Below, in pieces: positions 38,810-46,340 of a DNA stretch of 54,048 nt; the stretch's first letter is position 1; each line of letters starts with the position of its first letter. The notes beneath the pieces were generated by a model. The model saw nothing but the letters and a program-made list of their open reading frames with translations, had not been told where the DNA came from and did no database searches. The stretch comes from an uncultured Eubacteriales bacterium. GTDB taxonomy: Bacteria; Bacillota; Clostridia; Oscillospirales; Butyricicoccaceae. Position numbers and translations under genes: made by a program. Location of the stretch: assembly GCA_910579575.1 (NCBI GenBank), contig CAJTUM010000013.1, positions 1 to 54,048 of the forward strand. Direction: 5' to 3'.

Positions 38810-38835
38810 AAAAGCCCCGTATTTTCAAGGCTTTT
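38810..38835 (+). terminator. Candidate terminator of the late operon
   Basis: Stem AAAAGCC/GGCTTTT (38810-38816 with 38829-38835) after an A-rich stretch; the T-run is part of the stem. Located between the last phage gene and attR. Confidence 0.5.
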
Positions 38836-38847
38836 AATCGATTTCCA

Positions 38848-38875
38848 GAGGGTTCAAATCCCTCCTTCTCCGCCA
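38848..38875 (+). repeat. attR: attR core (28-bp direct repeat, copy 2)
   Basis: Identical to 5906-5933: the T arm and acceptor end of tRNA-Ser with CCA, but with no tRNA 5' half upstream, so this is the left-over end. Confidence 0.95.
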
Positions 38876-38877
38876 CG

Positions 38878-38917
38878 AAAGTCCTCAGTCGATGATACAA
38901 TCGACTGAGGACTTTTT
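38878..38917 (+). terminator. Original host terminator of tRNA-Ser, displaced by the prophage
   Basis: A 16-bp perfect stem (38878-38893 with 38900-38915, 6-nt loop) is followed by T at 38913-38917. It stands 3 bp after attR, so before integration it directly followed the tRNA. Confidence 0.85.
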
Positions 38918-38955
38918 AATTTTGCCAATGGAAAAGCCTTGGAATCAAGGGAAAA

Positions 38956-39000
38956 GCGGGACGCAGGGGGTGCGGATATCCTCCGGCGTCCCGCCTTTTT
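38956..39000 (+). terminator. Second terminator-like stem-loop beyond attR
   Basis: Stem GCGGGACGC/GCGTCCCGC (38956-38964, 38986-38994) followed by C and a T-run (38996-39000). What it terminates is unclear; the 38876-39234 stretch has no convincing gene, only these terminators and the promoter at 39156. Confidence 0.6.
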
Positions 39001-39155
39001 CGTTTTGTGTGGGGATGGGACACCATCAACGGAGATTTGCATTTTGCACCCTCCCCCTGTCCCACGGGAGGGAAAATTAAAAGGTTGAGGGAATCGTTGA
39101 AAGGTCAGTATATGGATCGTCCAAAAATAAGGTATTAAAATACTTTATTGAGGTA

Positions 39156-39184
39156 TTGACAAACGCCGTCGAGTGTGATACACT
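39156..39184 (+). promoter_or_regulatory. Promoter of the defence island
   Basis: TTGACA (39156-39161) and TACACT (39179-39184), 17-nt spacing, 50 nt before the first start codon. No other promoter of this quality was noticed before 51229, so it probably drives the whole island. Confidence 0.75.
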
Positions 39185-39234
39185 ACCTACAACAGCAATA
39201 ATGAACATTTTAGTTTACCGGGAGGGAATATACC

Positions 39235-40854
39235 ATGGACCGCAAGAATAAGGCCGAGAGCTATTGGAATTTCTTCAACTTTTTAAGAGGCCAAATGTCA
39301 GCAAGCGATATGCGTGTGGCCGCTCTGCTCACCGGTATTGCCATGGAAAAATGTGAAATCAGACCGGATTTAGAAAACGAACAAGATGTCGTTCAAATCA
39401 TGCGCAACGCCTCAGAGGACCTGGGTTTTGGAAGAATCTTCTACAGGAGTGAACAAAATGCTTTTATAGGCTATACCCTCCTAAAGCAAGCTGCACCGCT
39501 TGACTGGGAGGAAATGCTAGGCGAGATCGATGAGAAGGCTGCAAATTTGGTGCATCTCCCCAAGCCATTGATTGAGCATTTTGAGGTATTCTTCGAGTTT
39601 ACCACCAAGTATGTTCTAATCGCTGAAGGGGAAAAGTTCACACCTAATTTGAAATCCATGGTCGATGCTTATCCCGAATGCGACTACACTATAACCACGA
39701 TGAATCCTGCCTATACCGCAATCCTTGAGCGGGTTTTCCAGGGTTACAGGAATGTCCGAGTCGTAACCACAAGTATTTATGAATATGAATTCCTCCAGGA
39801 ACGATTTGATCTAATTCTCTCTGTTCCAACATTTGGTAGCAGACTTCTGGTCGACCGGGAGCAGCATTTCATGTGCCGTGAGCATGAAATGGTTGCTCTG
39901 GAAAATCTTCTTCTTCACTTGGGGCCTAGCGGCAGGTTGGCAATTCTACTCCCCGCCCGCATCACTTTTGCTGGCGGTAACGTCAAGGGTCTCCGCAATT
40001 TTATTCAGGACACCTATAAAGTTGAAAGCATTTCGGCAATGCCAGAAGGTTTCCTTGAATGGTCGGCAATCAAGACTTACCTTCTCACCATTACAACAGG
40101 AACAACTGACGATATCGCCGTTCGTCGTTTTGGCATTCAAGATACCATAACAGGTTCTGCTGGTCGTAGAGTGAGAAATATCCGTCTTGAGGATGAAACT
40201 TTCTCGATGCTGTCCGAGCTGGAGGAACAAGGCGACTGGAACGTGGACAAGCTATTTGCGGCCCAGGATGAGGACTGGATACGATATATGGGGGTGAAAC
40301 GCGCTATTCTTGGAGAAGTTGCCACCGTGTTCCGTGGGAAGAATGTGCCTCGTAAGGACCCTACTGGTAGATTCGGAGTTGTAAACATCTCGAACCTTCG
40401 GGAGTTCAGCATTGACTATGACGGATTGGACCATCTGGATGAGGAAGAGCGCAAATTAAGAACCTACATTTTAGAAGATGGTGACATTTTGGTGCCAGCC
40501 AGAGGTACGGCGGTACGAACTGCTATTTTCAAAAAACAAGATTACCCCTGTATTGCCTCCTCCAATCTTGTAGTAATTCGCCCTAGAAGCGATCTCCTGA
40601 ACAGTGTTTACTTGAAGATGTTCTTGGACAGTCCTCTTGGTGGCAAACTTCTGGAATCCGCCCAGCAAGGTACCAGCGTCATCAATCTGAGCTACAAGGA
40701 TATGCAATCCCTTGAAATCCCGTTGCCGGACATCGAAAAGCAGGAGGCTCTCGCAAACGAATATCAGACCGAGTTGACGATGTATCTTGAGTCTATAAGC
40801 GAAGCAGAACGCCGCTGGCGTTCTGCGCTGGACAGGCTTCAAGAACAGATATAA
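39235..40854 (+). CDS. Degenerate N6-methyltransferase fused to HsdS-like domain
   Basis: 539 aa. Residues 1-320 follow the Rossmann-like layout of type I/II N6-adenine methyltransferases, but the catalytic motif IV (NPPF/Y) is replaced by SVPTFG at 196-201 and there is no DPxCGxG SAM-binding motif. Segments such as HEMVALENLLLHLGPSGRLAILLPARITFAGG keep the methylase pattern after motif IV. Residues 355-505 look like one HsdS target-recognition unit (GEVATVFRGKNVPRKDPTG...GDILVPARGTAVRTAIFKK...SVINLSYKDMQSLEIPLPDIEKQEALANEY) followed by a coil. This suggests a catalytically dead methylase fold carrying a specificity domain: a DNA-recognition or regulatory subunit. ATG 39235 follows GGGAGGG. 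Confidence 0.75.
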   Translation: MDRKNKAESYWNFFNFLRGQMSASDMRVAALLTGIAMEKCEIRPDLENEQDVVQIMRNASEDLGFGRIFYRSEQNAFIGYTLLKQAAPLDWEEMLGEIDEKAANLVHLPKPLIEHFEVFFEFTTKYVLIAEGEKFTPNLKSMVDAYPECDYTITTMNPAYTAILERVFQGYRNVRVVTTSIYEYEFLQERFDLILSVPTFGSRLLVDREQHFMCREHEMVALENLLLHLGPSGRLAILLPARITFAGGNVKGLRNFIQDTYKVESISAMPEGFLEWSAIKTYLLTITTGTTDDIAVRRFGIQDTITGSAGRRVRNIRLEDETFSMLSELEEQGDWNVDKLFAAQDEDWIRYMGVKRAILGEVATVFRGKNVPRKDPTGRFGVVNISNLREFSIDYDGLDHLDEEERKLRTYILEDGDILVPARGTAVRTAIFKKQDYPCIASSNLVVIRPRSDLLNSVYLKMFLDSPLGGKLLESAQQGTSVINLSYKDMQSLEIPLPDIEKQEALANEYQTELTMYLESISEAERRWRSALDRLQEQI

Positions 40855-40892
40855 AAAGAAAAACCATAACAACTATTTTAGGAGGAATGACA

Positions 40893-41297
40893 TTGGAAAA
40901 CGTCCAGCAGTTCATGAAAGGCGATATTTTTTATCTGGATCTTGGCAAACCTGATGGCTGCATTCAGGGTGGCTGTAGGCCCGTAGTAGTTGTGCAAAAC
41001 AACACAGGAAATCGGTATAGTCCGACTTTACAGATTGCCCCCATCACAAAAAGTAAAACAAAGGCCAAATTACCTACTCACGTTGAACTGCATAAAGGTA
41101 TGGGCGGGCTGAAGGAAGATTCCGTTGTCTTAGTCGAGCAAACAACAATTTGTAACAAGAAAGAACTTTTGCCACAGAACAGATTGGGACATCTCAATGA
41201 CAGTGTTCTGGATAAGCTCGATGACGCTATAGCAATTCAGTTCGGATTAAACAACCGTGTATCGACACAGCGGCATATATATAAAGGAGGGGCGTGA
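40893..41297 (+). CDS. mazF: MazF/PemK family toxin-like endoribonuclease
   Basis: About 134 aa. FMKGDIFYLDLGKPDGCIQGGCRPVVVVQNNTGNRYSPTLQIAPITKSKTKAKLPTHVEL and EDSVVLVEQTTICNKKELL are textbook MazF. The start is uncertain: TTG 40893 has the best spacing to AGGAGG, ATG 40887 is too close, ATG 40914 is the usual family start. No MazE-type antitoxin gene precedes it (only 38 bp to the previous stop). A C-terminal extension HIYKGGA overlaps the next gene's ribosome binding site. Being without a partner inside a restriction operon is odd. Confidence 0.88.
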   Translation: MENVQQFMKGDIFYLDLGKPDGCIQGGCRPVVVVQNNTGNRYSPTLQIAPITKSKTKAKLPTHVELHKGMGGLKEDSVVLVEQTTICNKKELLPQNRLGHLNDSVLDKLDDAIAIQFGLNNRVSTQRHIYKGGA

Positions 41298-41298
41298 T

Positions 41299-43719
41299 AT
41301 GCTTGGCGCAATAATTGGGGACATTGTAGGTTCCCGTTTCGAGTGGAATAACCACAAGTCAAAGGACTTTGAGTTCCTCACCTACAAATGCTTTCCCACC
41401 GATGACAGTATTATGACTCTGGCTTTGGCGAAAGCCGTCCTCATAAGTAAACCTGACCACAGCAACCTGGCCGAAAATGCTGTGAAGCAAATGCAACTTA
41501 TTGGGCGGCAGTACCCGAACTGTGGTTATGGTGGTGGATTCCTCAGGTGGATGCTCTCCGACCATCCGCATCCATACAACAGCTATGGCAACGGCGCGGC
41601 TATGCGAGTAAGTGCGGCAGGCTTTGCCGCCTCATCCCTGGACGAGGCAAAGAAAATGGCGGAGCACATCACTGCCGTTACACACAATCATCCAGAAGGA
41701 CTCAAAGGTGCAGAAGCCACTGTGGTTGCCATCTTTATGGCCCGCCAAGGAAAAAGTATTCTGGAGATCCGCGACTACATGGATAAGCACTACTACCCAA
41801 TGAACTTCACGCTGGATGGCATCCGGGATAGCTATCAGTTTAATGAGACCTGCCAGGAAACGGTTCCTCAGGCACTGATGGCCTTCTTCGAGTCCACCAG
41901 TTTTGAAGATGCCATCCGTAACGCCATTTCTATCGGTGGAGACAGCGACACTCTCGCTGCAATCACTGGCGGAATCGCCGAGGCATACTATGGCATTCCA
42001 GCCGGTATTCGCAAACACGCCCTGACCTTTCTGGACGAGAACCTTTTGAAGATTTTGGTGGATTTTGAAAATAAGTATCCTCCTATGATGGAGAAGATAA
42101 TTGGAGACACCAATATTCCGCTTAAGCGTAAAGATGGGCAAAAAGTCAGGGGAGGAAACCGGGCAGCGATGATGGAGTCCGCAGTTGATGCCGCAGACGG
42201 TGATGCCCAGTCTGCGGAAACAAGTCCAGCGGAAATCACTAGCAGGCAACTCTTTAACCACCTGTACCAGTGTTGCAGTATCTTGCGCGGCCCTATCAAT
42301 CAGGACGAATACAAGAGCTATGTGATTCCAATCCTATTTTTCAAGCGCATCTCTGATGTATACGACGAGGAGTACGCCGAGGCCCTTGCCTACTCCGGCG
42401 GAGATGAGGAATACGCTACTGCTGAAGACATGCACTTCTTCATTATTCCAGAGGGTTGTCACTGGAATGACGTGCGTCAGGTCACGCAAAATGTCGGCAA
42501 GGCTATTGTTGCAGCCATGACCGGTATTGAAAAAGCTAATCCTGAGACCTTATCAGATGTGTTCAGCAGTTTTGATGACGCAACCTGGACGGACAAGGGC
42601 AAATTGACCGATGAACGCCTGAAAAATCTGATTGAGCACATGTCCCTGATTTCCGTTGGAAATAAAAATTACTCCGCCGACGTAATGGGCGACAGCTACG
42701 AGTTCCTCATCCGGCAGTTCGCTGATGACTCCAAGAAAAACGCTGGCGAGTTTTACACCCCCCGTCCTATTGTCCGACTGATGGTTCGTCTATTAGACCC
42801 AAAGCCCGGAGACTCTGTGTATGATCCTGCGTGTGGAACCGGGGGTATGCTGATCGAGGCCATACGTCATATGCGTGGGGACCGGCTTGCGTATGGCAGG
42901 ATTTTCGGCCAGGAGAACAACCTCTCCACTTCCGCTATTGCTCGGATGAACCTCTATCTGCACGGAGCCAAGGATGTTCAGATTATGCACGGCGATACAC
43001 TGCGGGACCCAAAATTTCTGGAGAAACGGAAACTCAAAACCTTCACCTGTGTTCTGGCAAATCCTCCATTCGGTAAAGATAAGTGGGGTGCGGCGCAGTT
43101 CGAATCGGACCCCTTTGGGAGAAACTTCTGGGGCAACCCCAGCGATTCCAGCGCAGATTTCGCCTGGTTGCAGCACATGGTTAAATCCATGGACCCGGAA
43201 AACGGTCGATGCGCTGTGGTGCTCCCACAGGGAGTGCTCTTCCATTCAGGTAAGGAGGGCCAGATGCGTGAGAAGCTAATCCGCTCCGACAAACTGGAGG
43301 CGGTGATCACCTTGGCCAGCGGCGTTTTCTACAGCACCGGCGTTTCTGCCTGTATTCTCTTTCTGAACAACAAAAAGCAGCATAAACACAAAGGCCGGAT
43401 TTGTTTGATTGATGGCGGAGAGGTGTTTACTGCAATGCGGGCGCAGAATATCTTGTCTGCTGAAAATGTCAATACTCTGTACAGCTATTATCAGGACTAT
43501 CAAGACGTTATTGAGCGCGTTAAAATCATCTCTATTTCCGATGCAGAGCGGGGCGGCTTTGAGCTCATGCCCAAGAAGTACATCGAGCACAAAAAGCAGG
43601 AGGTCACCCCGCCGCACATTGTGCGGAGAAATTACATGATTGCGCTGGAAGCGGTAAGGGCGGCGGAAAGCAAGGTCAACAGACTGCTGATTGAGGGAGG
43701 TTATGTCCATGAGCAATAA
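41299..43719 (+). CDS. hsdM: ADP-ribosylglycohydrolase-HsdM fusion (type I methyltransferase subunit)
   Basis: 806 aa from ATG 41299 (AAAGGAGGGG upstream). Residues 1-270 are an ADP-ribosylglycohydrolase: MLGAIIGDIVGS, TDDSIMTLALA (metal ligands, 34-37), a GYGGGFLRWM loop, and GGDSDTLAAITGGIAEAYYGIP (213-234), all intact. A linker (275-312) leads to a full HsdM: the N-terminal helical domain from about 313, motif I DPACGTGG at 509-516, motif IV NPPF at 588-591. The glycohydrolase family removes ADP-ribose from proteins or nucleic acids. Within the frame an ATG at 42169 has GGGGAGG 13 nt before it, so a free HsdM could also be made. Overlaps the next hsdM by 11 bp. Confidence 0.92.
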   Translation: MLGAIIGDIVGSRFEWNNHKSKDFEFLTYKCFPTDDSIMTLALAKAVLISKPDHSNLAENAVKQMQLIGRQYPNCGYGGGFLRWMLSDHPHPYNSYGNGAAMRVSAAGFAASSLDEAKKMAEHITAVTHNHPEGLKGAEATVVAIFMARQGKSILEIRDYMDKHYYPMNFTLDGIRDSYQFNETCQETVPQALMAFFESTSFEDAIRNAISIGGDSDTLAAITGGIAEAYYGIPAGIRKHALTFLDENLLKILVDFENKYPPMMEKIIGDTNIPLKRKDGQKVRGGNRAAMMESAVDAADGDAQSAETSPAEITSRQLFNHLYQCCSILRGPINQDEYKSYVIPILFFKRISDVYDEEYAEALAYSGGDEEYATAEDMHFFIIPEGCHWNDVRQVTQNVGKAIVAAMTGIEKANPETLSDVFSSFDDATWTDKGKLTDERLKNLIEHMSLISVGNKNYSADVMGDSYEFLIRQFADDSKKNAGEFYTPRPIVRLMVRLLDPKPGDSVYDPACGTGGMLIEAIRHMRGDRLAYGRIFGQENNLSTSAIARMNLYLHGAKDVQIMHGDTLRDPKFLEKRKLKTFTCVLANPPFGKDKWGAAQFESDPFGRNFWGNPSDSSADFAWLQHMVKSMDPENGRCAVVLPQGVLFHSGKEGQMREKLIRSDKLEAVITLASGVFYSTGVSACILFLNNKKQHKHKGRICLIDGGEVFTAMRAQNILSAENVNTLYSYYQDYQDVIERVKIISISDAERGGFELMPKKYIEHKKQEVTPPHIVRRNYMIALEAVRAAESKVNRLLIEGGYVHEQ

Positions 43720-45202
43720 GATTACTCAAAGCGAACTGGAAACCTACCTGTGGGGATCAGCGGTTCTCCTGCGAGATCATGTTGACGCCGGCTCCTATAA
43801 GCAATATATCTTTCCCCTCCTCTTTTTCAAGCGTCTGAACGATGTCTATAACGAGGAAACCGAAAAGGCAATCAAAGAGAATGGGCCGGAAGCGGCAGAT
43901 TGGGAGGAAACGCACTCCTTTGTACTGCCAGAGGGAGCTCGCTGGAACGATGTGCGAAATGTTCCTCAGAATGTGGGTAAGGCTATTACCGCAGCATTCC
44001 GGACTATTGAGAATGCCAATGTTGATAAGCTAAAGGGTATTTTCGGCGACGGTACCTGGACAAACAAAAAGCGTCTGCCGGATCGTCTGTTGAAAGACCT
44101 GCTGGAGCATTTCAGCAGCAGAACGCTATCTCTTGAAAATTGCCCGGAGGACGAGCTCGGTCAGGGGTATGAGTTTCTGATCCGAAAGTTTGCTGATGAC
44201 AGCGGTCATGGAGCTCAGGAATTTTATACGAATCGGACCGTGGTCCATCTGATGACTGAGATGCTCAAACCGGAACCGGGCGAATCCATCTATGATCCAA
44301 CCTGCGGAACAGCCGGTATGCTGATTTCCGCGATAGCTTACTTAAAACAACACGGAAAAGAGTGGCGGAATGTATCCCTCTATGGACAGGAGTGGAATAC
44401 CCTGACGACCGCCATTGCACGAATGAACCTGTTTCTTCACGGCATTGAGGATTTCCAGATCGCCAACGGTGATACTTTGCTCAACCCCGCCTTTGTGGAA
44501 CGCCGCAAATTGAAAAAGTTCGATATGGTCGTGGCGAATCCACCCTACTCCATCAGTGACTGGAGCCGGAGCGCCTTTGAATCTGACCGGTATGGCCGCA
44601 ATATTCTCGGTGTGCCTCCGCAGGGCCGAGCCGATTACGCATTTATTCAGCACATTCTCGTCAGCATGAATCAGGGTACTGGACGCTGCGCGATCCTCCT
44701 CCCTCACGGAGTGCTTTTCCGCAACGAGGAGAAGGAAATGCGCGAGAAGCTGGTGCGGTCGGATATGCTGGAGTGTGTGATCGGGCTTGGACCAAACCTG
44801 TTCTATAACTCACCCATGGAAGCTTGCATCATGATTTGCCGAACAGAGAAACCTGACGATCACAAGGGGCATATTCTTTTCATTAATGCAGTGAACGAGG
44901 TGACCCGCAAGAATGCGCACAGCTTTTTGGAGCCTCAGCACATCGAAAAGATTGCGGGTGCCTACGATGCTTTTAAATCGGATCATGATATAGCAAAAAA
45001 GGTTTCCATCCGAGACGTCGAGAAAAACGGATTCAATCTCAGCCTTCCGCTTTATGTGCGGCCGGAATCCAGCGACGGAAGCGAAGATTGTCGGACCATA
45101 CAAGAGTGCTACGATGGTTGGAGGTCTTGCTCACGGTCTACAATATCCGCCTATCAAGAATTGACGGCGTTATTAGGGAAGGAGGCCAAGACTGATGAGT
45201 AG
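43709..45202 (+). CDS. hsdM: Type I restriction-modification methyltransferase HsdM (second)
   Basis: 497 aa from ATG 43709, GGGAGG upstream. Helical N-domain (ELETYLWGSAVLLRDHVDAGSYKQYIFPLLFFKRLNDVY), motif I DPTCGTAG (196-203), motif IV NPPY (277-280), then SRSAFESDRYGRNILGVPPQGRADYAFIQHIL. All catalytic motifs intact. It is a clear but distant paralogue of the HsdM half of the preceding gene. Overlaps hsdS by 8 bp, so M and S are co-translated. Two different intact HsdM subunits for one HsdS is unusual. Confidence 0.95.
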   Translation: MSNKITQSELETYLWGSAVLLRDHVDAGSYKQYIFPLLFFKRLNDVYNEETEKAIKENGPEAADWEETHSFVLPEGARWNDVRNVPQNVGKAITAAFRTIENANVDKLKGIFGDGTWTNKKRLPDRLLKDLLEHFSSRTLSLENCPEDELGQGYEFLIRKFADDSGHGAQEFYTNRTVVHLMTEMLKPEPGESIYDPTCGTAGMLISAIAYLKQHGKEWRNVSLYGQEWNTLTTAIARMNLFLHGIEDFQIANGDTLLNPAFVERRKLKKFDMVVANPPYSISDWSRSAFESDRYGRNILGVPPQGRADYAFIQHILVSMNQGTGRCAILLPHGVLFRNEEKEMREKLVRSDMLECVIGLGPNLFYNSPMEACIMICRTEKPDDHKGHILFINAVNEVTRKNAHSFLEPQHIEKIAGAYDAFKSDHDIAKKVSIRDVEKNGFNLSLPLYVRPESSDGSEDCRTIQECYDGWRSCSRSTISAYQELTALLGKEAKTDE

Positions 45203-46319
45203 AGTGACCCTTGGCGATGTTGCCATCGAGCGCCGAGAAACACTGAAAGGGGCGAAGGCTGACTATCCTATTGTCGGCCTGGAGCATCTGATTCCAAGTC
45301 AAATCACGCTGACGGCTTGGGGCAATAGCTCAGACAACACCTTTTCAAAAGTGTTTCACAAAGGACAAGTCCTCTTCGGTCGCCGCCGAGCCTATTTGAA
45401 GAAAGCCGCTGTCGCACCTTTTGACGGCCTCTGCTCCAGTGACATTACGGTGATTGAGGCGAAGGCAAATCTGATTCTCCCGGAACTTCTGCCGTTTGTC
45501 ATTCAAAACGACGCTTTTTTCGATTATGCCGTTGGCAAATCCGCTGGATCTCTGTCCCCCCGTGTAAAATGGGAGCACCTGAAGAAATATGAGTTTGAAC
45601 TACCGGGTATGGACGAACAGCGAAAGCTGGCCGAACTTCTTTGGAGTATGGTGGAAGCGAAAGAGGCTTATCAGGAACTGCTCCGACAGACTGATGATTT
45701 GGTGAAAGCTCGATTTATCGAACGGTTTGGAGAATGCAAAAACCAGATGGCCAAGGCTGGCGAAATAATGCTTAACTTGAGGAACGGGGTTTCTCCGTCC
45801 AAATCAGGAAAGCACCATGAGCGGATTCTAACTTTATCCGCTGTGACGCAAGGGAAGTTTGATCCTAGCGCATGGAAAGATGGATATTTCAATGAGTGCC
45901 CCGCGAAAGACAAACGCATACAAGCACACGAATTTTATATGTGCAGAGGAAATGGCAATGTTGCGCTTGTCGGCACAGGAGTCTACACAACAAAGGCTTA
46001 CTCTGATCTTGTTTTTCCTGACACAGTAATTGCCGCACAGATTGATGACACAAGAATTCGGTTGCCGTTCTTATATGTGGCATGGAAGATGCCAGATGTA
46101 AGAGCTCAAATTGTCAAGAATGCAAAGACCACTAATGGAACCTATAAGATCAATCAAAATGCAATTTCTGCTATTTCTCTAATTGTTCCACCTCTACTTG
46201 AGCAAGATGATTTTCTTCGTTTCGTCCAGAAGAGCGACAAATCAAAACTCGAATTAGAACAGGCCATGAAAGCGATGGAAGCCGTCTACAACAAAATCTT
46301 ATCGGAAAATCTCGGCTGA
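45195..46319 (+). CDS. hsdS: Type I restriction-modification specificity subunit HsdS
   Basis: 374 aa with two target-recognition domains: about 1-140 (VTLGDVAIERRETLKGAKADYPIVGLEHL...SPRVKWEHLKKYEFELPGMDEQRKLAELL) and about 185-345, each followed by a coil (145-180 and 350-374). The first spacer ends VKARFIERFGE, the second IVPPLLEQDDFLRFV. It sets the DNA target. No nearby inverted or partial hsdS copies were seen, so phase variation by inversion is not suggested. Confidence 0.93.
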   Translation: MSRVTLGDVAIERRETLKGAKADYPIVGLEHLIPSQITLTAWGNSSDNTFSKVFHKGQVLFGRRRAYLKKAAVAPFDGLCSSDITVIEAKANLILPELLPFVIQNDAFFDYAVGKSAGSLSPRVKWEHLKKYEFELPGMDEQRKLAELLWSMVEAKEAYQELLRQTDDLVKARFIERFGECKNQMAKAGEIMLNLRNGVSPSKSGKHHERILTLSAVTQGKFDPSAWKDGYFNECPAKDKRIQAHEFYMCRGNGNVALVGTGVYTTKAYSDLVFPDTVIAAQIDDTRIRLPFLYVAWKMPDVRAQIVKNAKTTNGTYKINQNAISAISLIVPPLLEQDDFLRFVQKSDKSKLELEQAMKAMEAVYNKILSENLG

Positions 46320-46340
46320 GTACTAAAGGAGGAACGATTT

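Larger units (their letters stand above)
5906..38875. mobile_element. Complete-looking 33-kb temperate myovirus prophage
   Basis: Bounded by a 28-bp direct repeat of the tRNA-Ser 3' end (5906-5933 and 38848-38875). Inside are integrase next to attL, lysogeny and stability genes, a repressor/Cro switch, early small genes, a replication module, HNH plus terminase, HK97-type head genes, a contractile tail in PBSX xkdK-to-xkdU order, tail fibre, amidase and holin. No structural gene is visibly broken, so it may be inducible. The head is of HK97/siphovirus style (S78-like protease, portal, gp6/gp10-like connectors) joined to a sheath-bearing tail, a mix common in Clostridia phages. Confidence 0.95.

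Noticed and set aside
38892..39080. 62-aa + strand ORF just after attR
   Set aside because: Starts inside a terminator loop and crosses a second terminator; no ribosome binding site.
45195..46319. Invertible hsdS (phase variation)
   Set aside because: No second hsdS fragment with matching inverted repeats and no recombinase gene lies next to it; the HsdS-like domain at 40300-40850 is not obviously similar.
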